In this document: in pieces, positions 25,487 to 37,773 of the stretch
Layout of the letters: the number at the start of each line of letters is the position of its first letter
How positions within the stretch are numbered: the first letter of the stretch is position 1
NCBI GenBank assembly: GCA_029216955.1
Contig: JANAVB010023997.1
Span: 1,431,194 to 1,495,193, forward strand
Reading direction: 5' to 3'
DNA from: Iris pallida
Taxonomy: Eukaryota > Streptophyta > Magnoliopsida > Asparagales > Iridaceae
Length of the DNA stretch: 64,000 nucleotides
Made by a program: the position numbers and the translations under genes
Notes under the pieces: model-generated
Database searches by the model: none
What the model saw: only the letters and a program-made list of their open reading frames with translations
Told to the model about the DNA's origin: nothing

Positions 25487-26728
25487 TGTTATAGCCGGGA
25501 ACGCCGGGGCACGCTATTCGATAGAAAATACAGAAACTGAAACAGTTGTAAAGACAACGTTTCAAATGCAATTCCTTAAAGAAGGTTTTACAACAGAGAT
25601 CCAGAAGGATTCTGCAAATTACGAGATCTAAAAAGATATCGTAATACACGAATAATCTAAAGAGATTTTCGTGATCGTAGCAAACTGGCAGTAGTGCCTT
25701 CTAAAAAGAAGATACTGACAGAACTGCTAAAGGCAACAGAAGGATGACATGCGAGAGATGAAGATGCTGGGGTAAATTATCACCGTTGCTCAAAGCTTTA
25801 TTCGTCCTCTTCGAACAGCTTCCAGGAACCAGCAAGGTTGACGGAAAACCTTGGAACACTCCTGCTCTTCTGACTCCTCAGAAGACGGCGAACTCCTCTG
25901 GCAATGGCTCTACTCTTCTCTCTCTGTTTGAAGTAACAGAACCCACACATACTAAAAAGTACTAGTGTTTGTGTTAAAGAACACGCTCACTACTCTGTTG
26001 TGTTAAAGAACACTTAGAGTTTTTTTCCTTAGAATTCTGATTACTACTACCCTCAGAGAGAGGAGAGAACCTGCATATATAGCCTACCGGGCGGTTGCCA
26101 AGCAGTTGCCTGAACTTCAGGGTAGTGGCAGAACCACTCCTGAACGTGCAGCAACTGCTACAACCGTTTCCGCTCTAATATGCAGCCAGCCAGACGCACA
26201 TACGCGAACACGCGGGTACGCAGGTTCGCGGGTTCGTTGCGTACGCTGCCATATGCTACCATACGCTGCCTTACGCTGCCTTACGCTGCCTTACGCAGCC
26301 GTATGCAGCCATATGCAACCGTATGCTGCGTATACGCGTATTAGCGTTACTTATGCGTACTTTGCGACGAAGCTGACATGCTAAGTGCAAAGTGCGCCAA
26401 CAAAATGCCACATTACGCCTCATGAGCCCGAGCCCGAGCCCGAGCCCGAGTCCGAGTCCGAGCCCGAGCCCGAGTCCGAGTCCGAGTCCGAGTCCGAGTC
26501 CGAGTCCGAGTCCGAGTCGCTAAGCTCCTACGGAGCTTAGCTCCATAGAAATAAATTTCCAAGAGCAAAAAGCTTACAGCTTCTTAATTGTTGATTAAGC
26601 ATGGCACACACCCATGTGCACTACATGTGCATCTCCATAAAGAGAAAAGACTCATATATGTGGAGATACACAGTCCTTTCTCACCGATGTGGGACTAAAA
26701 ACCAAAATAAAAGGCTACAAACCCAACA
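25487..26728 (-). repeat. 5' LTR of the copia element (1242 bp)
   Basis: It begins TGTTATAGCC and ends CCCAACA on the + strand and matches 19227-20453. On the - strand, reading from 26728, it holds a GAG(C/T)CC hexamer array (26422-26517) and a region of ACGCTGCC-type short repeats (26224-26330). A TATA-like box follows, and then the R-U5 part. The repeats therefore lie upstream of the TATA box, in U3. Confidence 0.93.
26074..26081 (-). promoter_or_regulatory. TATA box of the copia 5' LTR
   Basis: On the - strand the sequence GGCTATATATGCAGG gives a good TATA box about 590 bases before the end of the LTR. The same sequence occurs in the other LTR at 19812-19819. It would drive the genomic transcript leftwards. 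Confidence 0.55.
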
Positions 26729-26733
26729 CAAAT
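26729..26733. repeat. 5-bp target-site duplication (right), copia element
   Basis: CAAAT, identical to 19222-19226. Confidence 0.9.
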
Positions 26734-26947
26734 ATCAAAACTCCCAGTTCAAACCATATAATGCGCTCTTCGAAGCTATCCCTGATCAACAAAATATCCA
26801 CATGAGATCATAACATATATGAACTTATTGTATGGAACACCAACAGAACACCGAGGAGAGTAGAAGACTTGGATTACAAAACTAACTCGGAGTAGAAGAA
26901 AATCAATTGATGGTCTAAGGATGTAAAGTTGTGCTATGATATTATTA
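26734..26947 (-). mobile_element. PBS-side interior of an old gypsy-like element
   Basis: This stretch resembles the corresponding part at about 52440-52588: TTGTATGGA, a GAGTAGAAGAAAATCAATTGATGGTC-type run, then CTATGATATTATTATG before TGTCAC. The last part is a decayed iMet primer site (intact version CTCTGATACCATTATG). The copia element probably inserted into this interior. No coding remains. Confidence 0.5.
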
Positions 26948-28424
26948 TGTCACATCCTAATCCCGTCGGAACGAAAGTCGCCACTAGATGTGATGTCTTA
27001 CAAGCCTAAATTGTACTTGTACAAGGCAAGCACCAAAAACGTGACCGATAGAACAATCTCAAAGGTAAGTCATTGCATCGAAAATAAATTTATGAGTCGA
27101 TACACAAAATATATACAAAAATGAATCTCTTTATTGATAATATTGCAGCAGAATTACAACGACCTGAAGCCAAAGAATAACTTGATTACAAACACATACA
27201 CACACACACACACACATCCCCTTTCTCCCTCTCTCGATACATGTAAGCCCCCTAGATTTTAGGCATTCAATTGAATTTTTTTAATGAATTATTTTTGATA
27301 AATATTTTATTATAAATTGTTTGATATTAAACGTATCTTTTTGGGACTTTGATTTTTGGAGCACTAGGGATGTCAATCTCTAGAAACTTCCTTCATGAGT
27401 TTTGTAGTAGATAAGATTACCTTCATTTTGATCTATCATGTCCCATTCAAACTTTTTCCCTTGTATTCTATTTACATCGCACAACTTTCTGGTCAATTTA
27501 GGCTATTTGACCATCCAGTATAAAACTTGACCAAACTTACAATTTAATTTTAGGGCTCAACATCGATACAACATAATCAACCCAATATATAGTTTTCTAA
27601 TACGCACATGCCACTTGTGTGCCATCCAATTGAGCTCTCACATGCTATTATTTTATCAATGATCATAAATGGCTTAAATTGTTGTCATGATTGCACTAAG
27701 CCCAAACCTAGCCCAATCTAACACAAAATACCCAACCCAAGTGCATGTGACCGCTCATCACACACACCATACACCCCACACAAATTTTCCCTCTACAAAA
27801 TACTAAACACCTAGTGTACCCACTCAAAATATTCAATGGACAACTCCATTGATCAAATTCCTAAAATACGACCTAACCTAGCATACACTCAATCCTAGCC
27901 TTTTATTCAAACTCCTACTTATTCCAACCACTTATCTCTTCTTGAAAACCTACACACACTCCTAGGAGTCGTCGGCCCTAATCGCCACACTCTTTTTCTC
28001 TCTCCTTCATTAAAAATATTCCATATTTCCTCACTCTCATTTTAAACACGCTCACACACACACACACACACTATAGCCGACCGTTAGCCCCTACCATTCT
28101 TTCCTCATGTTCTTCTCTACTCTCTTTCTCCCTCTCACCTATATGAAGAAAACCCTAGTGGACAACATCCCCATCATTTATTTTTCTTCACCTCCTCCTT
28201 CCACTTCATCTTCTTCCTCGTTATCCCTAGATTTGCTACTGCTACATGGGCAGCTACTACTTGAACTGCAGCATGCATGGAGCCCCTTCTTGCTGTCTCG
28301 ACTGGCTGCCACCGTCGTGCGCTTTCCAGGCCAGCCCGGCCCCGACCATCGTAGAGGGTGGCTGCTGTTGTAGCAGCTCATGGCTGATGTCCCCTTGACA
28401 GCAGCCTCGTACGACCATCCCAAC
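26948..28424 (-). mobile_element. LTR of an old gypsy-like element
   Basis: It starts TGTCACATCC at 26948 beside the decayed primer site, and its first 90 bases align with the LTR that starts at 52589 (both have GTGATG, then AGCCTA(A/G)ATTG, then a TGCAAG- or TACAAG-type stretch). The right limit is uncertain. Inside are a (CA)n stretch near 27200, another near 28050, and a GC-rich piece at 28240-28424 whose short frames have no recognisable domain. Confidence 0.45.
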
Positions 28425-29536
28425 CTGCCCTCGCTCCCGTAGGAGCGATCGTCCTCGCTAAGGCGTGATGTCGCACAAGCCTAGATTGCGCTCGTATAAG
28501 GCGGGTTCCATAACGGCGGCCGATTTCAGCGGCTGCCACGGGGTCGTCGCACAGAAGTCCCAACCAGAGATATTGAATATGTCAGCAAAATTTAGAACAA
28601 AAACACAAGTCATTCAAAAGATACATTTTTATTGATATTGGAACAAAGATTACAATAGGGCGCAAGACCAAGATTACAAGTCACTTAAGCTCACTCTTCT
28701 CACATTATAAGTCACTTAGCTCTCTCTCATCTCTCAATACAAGTCTTGAGCCAGCGGATGCTTAGGAAGGCGATGTCCATACATTATATCCCATATAAGT
28801 CTTGACTCCATGCGACCGCACGCTTCGAATCTCTAAGGAACTCTGTGCCTCGATGCATCCAAGCGAGCTCCGCGCCACGAGCTTCTACCTGTGCCTGCAC
28901 ATAAAAACTATGTGGGTGTCAGTACTCAATTGTACTGGTGGAATGAGCTCCTCGCCCACCCATACAAAACCGACACGTTCATTTACTTTGTGCAACATAA
29001 CCCTTTTGATTGTCTTTCTACTCTTGCCTTAGGATTATTTTAGGACCGACGCCTTGGCCTATTTTGTATCTCTAGACCATCCCGTGCTTGCAACAACAAC
29101 GTCAACTCAACAACGTTAACCTATCAAGTCGTGCTTGCTTTTCGGCCAAAATCAGAGACGCAACTATGTGATAGTATCCAAATTTTCTTATGACCGTGCT
29201 ACAAATCCTTTGTGCCGTGCCTCGCAACTCAGTGTGACTTAACCATATCGCCGTCTCACGGCCCTTGCTACTTTGATCACCAACTGACCCAATCGAGACT
29301 TGTGAACTTTGTGTCACTCAACCAACTTTGCCTTGCGGTGGTTTTCTACTTAAACTCCAATGACTCAAACCAACTTATGCAAGTTATATGCCGACAACTT
29401 AAGACTTGACGCTACATCTCATGCAGAAGCACGATATCTTCGTTGCAGCCAAATCTTAGGCCCAAACATTGTCTTCTGATCATGCACGCTTTCGACTTGA
29501 CTCATTGATATAGTGAACACAATACTCGACTCAAAT
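28425..29536 (-). mobile_element. Left LTR, first part, of a gypsy-type element (interrupted by CACTA)
   Basis: From CGCTCCCGTAGG (about 28433) it matches the sequence from 52597 (CGCTCCCATAG) along its whole length to CATTTACTTTGTG, where the right copy is itself interrupted. The first few bases that should read TGTCACGTCC are altered. The LTR continues after the CACTA insertion, at 48867-50046, giving about 2.29 kb in total. No coding is seen. Confidence 0.75.
29534..29536. repeat. 3-bp target-site duplication (left), CACTA element
   Basis: AAT here and AAT at 48864-48866 flank the CACTA element. A 3-bp duplication is what this superfamily makes. Confidence 0.8.
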
Positions 29537-29815
29537 TACTACTAGAATAAGTCATATTAGCGACGCAATTTGCGATATTTTAGTAAAACGTTGCTACCTT
29601 TTAAGGAATTAGCGACGTATTTCATAAACGTCGCAATTCGTCATTATTATTGATGATCAGCGACGTTTTGCGACTTGTTTTTTTATAAAAAAAGATACGT
29701 CACGGATAAGCCGGTGAACGTCGCTAATATCACTAATATTAGCGATATTTACCGACGTAACTAGTGTAACGTTGCTAATATCACTAATATTAGCGACGTT
29801 TACCGACGTATAGTT
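29537..29815. repeat. Left terminal and subterminal repeats of CACTA
   Basis: The terminal repeat is followed by repeated (A/T)TTAGCGACG, AACGTCGC and ACCGACGTA motifs in both orientations. Two near-identical stretches contain GCTAATATCACTAATATTAGCG-type palindromes, for example 29733-29755 and 29775-29797. In En/Spm such repeats bind the TNPA protein. Confidence 0.85.
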
Positions 29816-30165
29816 ACGACGTCGTTAAAATAAAAATATAGGGCACTAGAGTTTTCATTTCCTCCCATTTATTTCGATCAAATTTTTCCCTCACCCGTGC
29901 TCTCCCCCTCGGCGACCCTCCCCTCCGGCCTCCGGCTACCCCCTTCCCCCTCGGCGACCCTCCCCCCTCGGCCCTCGACCCTCCGCGACCCCGTTCGGCA
30001 ACCCTGCTCCCCCTCGGCCCCCGACCCTCCGCGACCCCCTCGGCGACCCAGCTGTCCCTCGTCGACCCTGCTCACCCTCGACGACCGCTCCCCTCCATCT
30101 TTAGCTCCCTACCGGCGACCCCCTACCCCCTCGACGACCCGCTCCTCCGGCCCCAACTAGGTAAA
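29816..30165. repeat. GC-rich CCCTCGGCGACCC tandem repeat
   Basis: Degenerate units of CCCTCGGCGACCC and relatives fill 29890-30165, just inside the left subterminal repeats. The long frames here are artefacts of the repeat. It may be the transcribed leader of the transposon. A further small copy, CACCGGCGACCCCCTGCCCC, appears near 30720. Confidence 0.7.
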
Positions 30166-31775
30166 CCCTAAACCTATTTCGGACACGATACTATGACACA
30201 GGACACAACACTTTGACACACACACACACTTTGACACAGAACACACTTTGACACAAAACTTATTTCGGACACGTCACTGTGAATATTTCGATATTTAGTA
30301 TTGTTTGCTTTGATATTTATTTTGTTATCTAGTGTATTTGATATATATAATTATTATATTTATGTCTTATTATTTGGTATTATACTAATTTGAATGTGGA
30401 CTGGTTCAATATTATTGTAGAAATTAAATAGTGGTACTGTTAATAGCCGTACATAGGAAATGTTTGAATTGGAGGTTTACTTAGGGTGCTGTTCATAGCC
30501 ATTAGAATGATGGTTTGAAATTGACTTCAAATTGAGTCAGGACTTGGGTTCATTATTTGATATAGGTCAGTTTTGGGCCAAATTGCTGGGCTATTGAAGT
30601 ATTATATAGTTATTGTTGTTATAGACCAGGTTCTTGCAGTACTTAGTTGGTAGACTCATTGAATAGGTAGAAGTGGAGTTTATAGTTACTGTTGTTATAG
30701 AACAGGTTCCAGCTCCCCACCGGCGACCCCCTGCCCCTTCGACGACCCGTTCTCAAGTTGATGGTATACACTTAAAACTAATCTACTTGCACTAGGTCAG
30801 AGTGCTATAGGAGGAATATGCCACTCATTCCTTCTCCCCATTCTCCTCTTTGCTCGACTTTTAATTAAATTATTCTTCATTGATAGTCTACATTGCACAT
30901 CTAGTGATTGAGCAGTCCTTGACTTGAAGTGTTGGTATGATTGGTATATCGTAGTACCTACAGTGTATAGAGTATCCTAGAAGTGTAGGTATGATTGGTA
31001 TATCGTATTACATAGAGTGTATAGAGTATCCTTTCGGTCTATAAGAGTTACTTCACTTATTTTGTCAAGACAAGTAAACTTTTTAAATGTTGACGGTATA
31101 TACCGTCAACATTTGGTTTTGCCTTGTAGCTACAGGCAGTTGCCTGCATTTTGCCTTATAACTTGGTCTTTGGCCTGTGCTTGAGCAGTATGGACTTCCA
31201 GGTTAGGGTGTTAGTTCATGATTAGCATTATTTAGATATTAGTTTCAGTTAAAGGGTTAGTTTAGATTAGGATATTAGTTTATGTTAGAAGGAATATGAG
31301 AGTTAGTAGATATTAAAGTAGGATATTAATTTATTAGTTAGGATAGATAGTTTGAGTTAGGATACTGCTCAAGCACAGGCCAAAGGGTCAATATTGGATA
31401 TTAATTTAAATTTTTTTACCTTTCTTGACAAACTGGGTGAAGTAACTCTTGTAGATCCAAAGGGTCGATATTGGACAGTTGGGATGAGTATCAGAATCGG
31501 TATCGGATTAGTATCGACCGTATCGGATTAGTATCGGCCGTATATACTTAGTGTCGTGTACTCCTACAAGTACAATTATACCTCGACTGTATGTACTTAG
31601 TATCAACCGCATCGAATTAGTATCGGTCTATCGGATACGACACTTTGACACAAGACAGTTGTTTTAGTTTTGTTTCTTCCTTCAAATTCTTTGTTTGTAA
31701 AATATGGAATGAATGAACATTTTATGTTGCGCACCCATATCTAAACTGCCTTAACATTCATTCACTGACTGCAAT
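30166..31775. other. CACTA leader/intron region with a large inverted repeat
   Basis: No coding frame is visible before 31776. Between about 31020 and 31470 nested inverted repeats occur. The outer arms, with AAGAGTTACTTCAC at about 31045 and its complement GTGAAGTAACTCTT at about 31438, enclose exact 24-base inner arms at about 31168-31191 and 31364-31387. A perfect 30-bp palindrome lies at 31085-31114. After it come short repeats of GTATCGGATTA and GTATCGGCCG at 31495-31640. Confidence 0.6.
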
Positions 31776-34700
31776 ATGCATGTATCTATCTTACAAAATT
31801 ATCCTCAATTGGATATGTATATGAATTACTACTTACAGAATCGTTCATGGATGTACAACCATCATCCTGATGACATGTACGGTGTGCAGAATGAATTCAT
31901 AGAGGGTGTACAGCAGTTCCTGCAGTTTGCCAAGGCGTTCCCTCAGTACATGGACGGTACCAAAATTAAGTGTCCGTGTATGAGATGTCGCAACTTAAAA
32001 TATCATCCAGAAGTGGAAGTCACGTATCATTTATACTCGAAGGGTTTCACGCCGAATTACTATCAGTGGAGCGCGCACGGAGAACTTGTGTCTTTAGCAT
32101 CGGAGTATGAGCCTTATGTGGATGTCCACGACAATGCTGCTTACGACGATCGGTTGGTGAACATGATTTTTGACGCGACGGAGCCTAGTTTCGATCCGGA
32201 CGATCATGATGCACCTGAGGAGGCATCGAACGCCGATGCTACACAGTTCATGGAGTTGCTGGAGAATGCAAGGATTCCATTATATCCTGGTGGTGACGAT
32301 CATTCACCGTTAGAGGTGGTTACAAGATTGTTGAGCATCAAGTCCAATTTTAACATGTTGCAAGATTGCTACAACCGTCTTATGGAGTTGCTTATAAAAA
32401 TATTGCTATAGGGTGCTAAGTTGCCTAAAGACTTCTACCGGTCTAAGAGGATGGTGAGATCGCTCTGGATGGGATATGAAAAAATCGATGCATGTCACAA
32501 CGGGTGCATGTTGTACTACAAAGACGACAAGGATGAAAATGCCTGCAGATTTTGTGTTGCCGATCGCTACAAGGGCAGTGGTAGAGAAAAGTCTGTCGGT
32601 GCCAGGAAGCCTACCGATTCGATGCACTACTTGCCATTGACACCGCAGTTGCAGCGGTTGTTTAAGGTGAAGGAAACTGCAGAAAACATGAGTTGGCATA
32701 AGCGGGAACAGACCGAAGGAGTGTTGGATCACCCATCTGATGGAGAAGCATGGAAGCACTTTGATCGAGAGTATCCAGATTTTGCTTCTGATCCGCGTAA
32801 TATCAGATTGGGTCTCTGCTCTGACGGTTTTACCCCATTCGGACTTTCGAGATCCCAGTATTCGTGTTGGCCTGTGATCGTCACTCCGTACAATCTACCG
32901 CCTTGGATGTGCATAAAGACTTCGTATATGTTCCTCACCGTTATTATCCCAGGTCCGAACAATCCGAAAAGGAACATCGATGTGTATTTACAGCCATTGA
33001 TTGATGAGTTGAATCAGCTGTGGAAAGTAGGTTCCAACATGTACGATGTATCTAGAAAACAAAATTTTCAGATGCAGGCAGCACTTATGTGGACCATCAA
33101 TGACTTTTCGGGCTATTGTATGTTATCTGTATGGAGCACGCATGGTCGTCTTTCATGTCCGTATTGCGTGGACCACACTAAGGCTTTCCATTTGAAACAC
33201 GGAGGCAAATCGTTCTTCTTCGATTGTTATCAACAATTCTTGCCGAAGGATCATCCGTACCGGAGGAACAGAAATACTTTTCGTGCTGGCGTTGTGGAGA
33301 AGGCTAAGCCTCTGCCAAGGTGGCCCGGATACACGATATGGAAAGAGGTAAAAGATTTACCAAGAGCTATTGAAGAGCCTGCTACGGGCTACAAGTGTGA
33401 CGGATTTGGTCGCACTCATAACTGGACGAAGAGGAGTATATTCTGGGATCTGCCATATTGGAGCACCAATCTGATTAGACATAACCTTGATGTCATACAT
33501 ATCGAGAAGAATATGTTTGACAACATAATTAATACTGTAATGGACATAAAGGGGAAGATGAAAGACAATCCAAAGGCTAGATTGGACTTGGAAGAAATAT
33601 GTAGACGTCCTGTATTGCATTTGATAGAGGACGGGAATGGGAAATTGAAGTAGCCTAAGGCAATTTTCTCACTGGAGAAGGAGGATAAAGTGAGACTTTG
33701 TAGGTGAATTCAAGGTCTAAAATTTCCAGACGGGTATGTTTCGAACTTGAGAAGATGCGTCGACCTCAAGGAAAACAAACTGACAGGTATGAAGAGCCAT
33801 GATTGTCACGTATTCATGGAGAGGTTAATTCCGATTGCATTTTGGGAATTCTTACCCCCGGTTGTTTGGGATCCGTTGACCGAGCTTAGCATATTCTTCA
33901 GAGGTCTTTGTTCTAATAAGTTGCTCGTCGATCGTCTAGAAAAGCAGAAGAACGATATTGCGGTAAAACTGTGTAAGCTCGAGAAGGTAATTTTCTCCTG
34001 GATTCTTCGACTCCATGGGGCATTTGCCAATTTATCTTTTCTACGAGGCACGTGTTGGTTGGCCCGTTGGTTGTCGGTAGATGTACCCGTTTGAGCGGCA
34101 TTTGAACCACCTAAAGAGGAAGGTGAAAACAAGGCTCGGGTCGAGGGTTCTATTTGTGAAGCCTATATTTTCGAAGAGATTACAAACTTCTGCTCGACGT
34201 ATTTCAAACCTCATATTGCTACGAATAGAACGAGGGATCCGAGAAATGACGACAGTTATCAAGAATCTAATGATGGAATACTGAAAGTATTCAATGCGTC
34301 CGGAAAGCCTTCGGGGAAAATGAAGAAGAGATATTTGAATGACGAAGAGCTAAGGGCTGCTCAGTTGTATGTATTACTCAATTGCGACAAGGATGAAGTG
34401 GAGAAGCTAAAGGGGTAAGTAATTAATGATGAGTTTACGTCATCTCAATATAATAGTATAAGCTAATATTATTGTACTAATCGGCGGTTGCTTCATTGTT
34501 TTTCAGCACATATAATGCTGAGTTGAGGTCGGTTAGACCCTACCTAATAGACGAAGTTTTAGAACAAGAAATGAGATGTCATTTTCCATCTTGGTTGAGC
34601 GAATATGTAAGCAGCCCGATAATTACTGGCCTCTTTTAATGCAACTACATAATAAATAACTTACTATCTCTTCTTTGGTATTCAGGTCGATCGTCTAATT

Positions 34701-35401
34701 TCACCCAAGATTGAATTAATTAGAACTCTTGCCAAAGGACCAATTACTTTTGTTAAAAAATGGCCAAGTTACTGTATCAATGGCTTTCGATTCAAGTAAA
34801 TAAATGCTCCGATCAGAGACAGCTTCCTGGATCTTGATTCCACGAAAAATAGTTGTTTGTGTATTAAATCTTCGAACTACAAAGACGTCGATCCAAGAAA
34901 TGATTTCTTTGGCATCTTGCGAGAGATTGTGGAGTTGGCGTATAATTATGGCAGAGAACCTGCAAAGATCGTGTTATTCAAGTGTGAATGGTTCGATCTG
35001 ACTGAAAATCAAGGTTAAAAAATTGACAAGCATGGTCTTGTGGATATAAACTACAAGCATAGATATCAAGGCTACGAACCATTTGTCCTAGCAACTCAAG
35101 CTCAGCTCGTGTACTTCACAGCTTATTCGAGACGGGGAGCAACGAAGTCTGAATGGTGGGCAGTATGCAAGACTAAAGCTAGAGATACTTTTGATGTTGA
35201 CGAAAAAGCTTATCAGGAGGACGAGCTACCTCTTGTAACCAATATTGTTGATATGGACTCCAAGAAAGTTACGTATTACACGACATATAATATAGAAGAT
35301 GTAGAATTATCCGAAGAGGAAGACGAAGCGACGAAGGCGAAGATGAAAGTAAAGATGAGGTCGAGGAAGACGAACAAGATGATTATTCTGAAGATGATTG
35401 A
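31776..35401 (+). pseudogene. TNP2-type CACTA transposase pseudogene
   Basis: This would be the catalytic transposase of the element. The Transpos_assoc domain comes first (SWMYNHHPDDMYG, CPCMRCRNLKYH). The Transposase_21 core follows: YEKIDACHNGCMLYYKDD, LGLCSDGFTPFG, WPVIVTPYNLPPWMC, LSCPYCVDHTKAF, DLPYWSTNLIRHNLDVIHIEKN. Then come the DUF4218 part (MYPFERHLNHLKRKV, ARVEGSICEAYIFEE) and the DUF4216 part (PSYCINGFRF, FFGILREIVELAY, VLFKCEWFD). An acidic tail ends at a TGA at 35399-35401. Likely introns lie near 34418-34505 and 34607-34685. TAG at 32409-32411, TAG at 33651-33653 and TGA at 33705-33707 interrupt the frame. Frameshifts occur near 34090 and in the acidic tail. Confidence 0.92.
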
Positions 35402-35417
35402 GAGAGACGTACTTTCA

Positions 35418-35660
35418 TTTTCTTATTATGTAGAGTTGGTTATTATCTAGTCTTGGTTATTATCTGAATGTACTAACTGGACTTAGATGTTTCTTATTAT
35501 GTAGAGTTGGTTATTATCTAGTCTTGGTTATTATCTGAATGTACTATCTGGACTTAGATGTTTCTTGTAGAATGTACTATCTGAATTTAGATGTTTCTTG
35601 TAAAATATACTATCTGGACTTAGACGTTTCTTGTAAAATGTATCATCATATGTTGTCTTC
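35418..35660. repeat. Tandem repeats between the two CACTA genes
   Basis: Two copies of about 80 bp containing GTAGAGTTGGTTATTATCTA and TCTGAATGTACTA are followed by four shorter units of about 38 bp built on ATGTACTATCTGGACTTAGA and TGTTTCTTGTA. The region separates the transposase tail from the next gene. The short methionine-rich frames across it are artefacts. Confidence 0.75.
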
Positions 35661-35749
35661 ATTATTATCTTGTCTTTGTTGCACTTTCATATTTCTAGTA
35701 TCTATTATTTGTTGTATTTGTTGTATCTCATCATATGTTGTTATCAGGT

Positions 35750-37773
35750 ATGACAGGTCGTCGCGAATCGTTCCGTATTTTCGGCCGACATGGGGCATGA
35801 GGTACTGATACTGGCAGAGGACAGGGTACTCCTTCGGTACCTACTGGTGGTACTGCTAGAGGACGGGATTCTTCTTCGGTACCTCCTACTGGTACCGGCT
35901 CTGGATCCTCGTCGCCCAGTACTCCTGTGTATCGGACAGTAGCTCCGCCCGCCACGATGCTACGGGGCATATCTCCTGGGACGAGTAGTTCTAGGCCTGA
36001 GATTGCTCCCAAGAGTAGCGTTCCTCCTGTTGATACGACGATGGAGGAAGATGAGCAGATGGAGGAGGCTGCGCCGGCGGCCGACCAGTATCAGGCAGAT
36101 GATGCCCTGCGCACCTTCGAAGGAGTCGAGGACGGAGATCTGGGCCGACGGTATAAAGTAAGTATTTTGGTTTATAATTTTTTCTGTATTTATCATAAAT
36201 TAACTTTTTTCATTAACATAATATGTCTGTATAGATATCGTCCCCCGTTGGTATAGAGACGCCTAGGCCAGCTCATGAGACAAAATTATGGGGGTCCTTG
36301 GATAAACTACTCGGATGCTCCGAACGATAGGAAGGCCTACTGGATGCTCCGAATCATTTGATTTATGCATATTATATAGTACTGAAAAATATTTGGTTTG
36401 CGTACTCTTCTAGGATATATTTTTCTATCCACCGCACCGGGCCGAGCTGATCGAGGGGATGTTTCCTGTTGTCGCTGCTAAGCTGATCCGCGACGCTATC
36501 AATGATCAGAAGGATCGTGATCGTGCTGAAAAGTCGATCCAAGGTTGGATCACCCCTGATCAGTGGGATGCGATGAAGGCTCGATTCAACGAGCCAAGGT
36601 ACAAGGAAAAGTCTGAGAAGACCAATGCGACTAGGAAGCATGCCTCGAAGTGGTACGGTGGGTCGATTCCGATGACGGAACATTTTCGTCGTCTGGTACG
36701 TATTTTTCTTTCAGAAATATTATTTTAATACAAATCTGATAAATTATTACTAAGATAATATATTTAATTACAGATAAGGAAGGTCGGTAACGTCGACATG
36801 GTGACTGTCTTCCTGGCCACCCATCGGAAGGGCGAAGCCCTTATTGACGGAAGAGCCGAGCTTGCCTATGTAAGTATTACAATACTATTTGTTAATTATA
36901 ATACTTCATGTTAATTTTAATATAACTTAGTAAATATGCATGCAAATAAATATTCATGTAGTTAGTAATAATAAGTAATTAATTCGAAATTAGAAATCAT
37001 AGAGTACTATCCATACTTTCTAGGCCGAGTATCAGAGGCTTCGGGACCAGGCGACTGCTAGTGCACCTACTGTGGGAGAGGCCGGTACTTCTTCGCAGCC
37101 CACTCAAGCTCCATCGGCGGACGAGCTGTGGATGACCGCCGCTGGTGGCCTCCGTAGGGGTACGTACTACGGTACGGGATCCTATGGCGCCCTAGTTGCG
37201 AGCCAGTCCTCTAGGACATCCCCCGCTAGTGTGCATGGTCCACAGCCGTCCCAGGAGTCTGCCCAAGTCTACCAGATGATGGAGTCTCTCCGGGACGAGC
37301 TGCTACGACGGATTCAGGACCAGTCTCAGTACCAGTCGGATGAGCCTGTGCTTATAGCACGATTGGATGCGCTCGACCGTAGCATTATGGAGCTCCGGCA
37401 TGTGACTGAGCGGATAGAGCGGAGCGTCACCGATCTTAGAGCGTCGACGGAGCGCAGCATATTGGATCTGTAGGCATCACAGATGACCATGGGCGAGAGG
37501 CTGAGATTGGTACAGGATTCGGTGGCTGATAGCAGTGATAGAATGTTATCTACCATGGATTCATACCACGAGCAACTTGCAGCGTTGGAGCGTTATCGTC
37601 CTCCGGGTGCGCCTTCATCGTCGTCGACTCCGCCGGTGCCACTGCCTTCTTCATCGACACCGACTCCACCGACGTCACTACCTCCTTCATCGGTGTCGAT
37701 TTCACAGAAGGACTATGAGCTTTTCTTGGCCCTTCGTCCCGGTGCACCCCCTCCTGCTCCAGATCTCCAGTAG
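35750..37773 (+). pseudogene. TNPA-like (Transposase_24 / Ptta-En-Spm) gene, broken
   Basis: The second CACTA gene, whose product would bind subterminal repeats and assist transposition. Five exons can be proposed from GT/AG borders and coding sense: 35750-36157, about 36234-36360 (frame unclear), 36415-36696, 36774-36869 and 37024-37773. Exon 1 starts MTGRRESFRIFGRHGA and has a TGA at 35798-35800, then Gly/Ser/Pro- and acid-rich sequence. Exons 3 and 4 hold the conserved part: WITPDQWDAMKARFNEPRYK, KSEKTNATRKHASKW, GGSIPMTEHF, VFLATHRKG and IDGRAELAY. Exon 5 has EYQRLRDQ, a likely coiled coil around RLDALDRSIMELRHVTERIE, and a TAG at 37471-37473. A Pro/Ser tail ends at 37773. Confidence 0.82.

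Larger units (their letters stand above)
19227..26728 (-). mobile_element. Ty1/copia LTR retrotransposon
   Basis: A 7502-bp element with two LTRs that begin TGTT and end AACA, flanked by the perfect 5-bp duplication CAAAT. Reading the - strand, the order is 5' LTR (25487-26728), a 22-base leader, a single gag-pol frame (25464 to 21541), about 1.09 kb of 3' non-coding DNA, a polypurine tract and the 3' LTR. The order protease-integrase-RT-RNase H places it in Ty1/copia. The LTRs differ by small substitutions and by repeat-length changes, so it is not brand new. Two stop codons disable the polyprotein. The flanking sequence looks like the interior of an older gypsy-like element. Confidence 0.95.

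Noticed and set aside
28107..28563. Overlapping frames on both strands in a GC-rich stretch
   Set aside because: They lie at the border of two LTR-like sequences, overlap each other and show no known domain.
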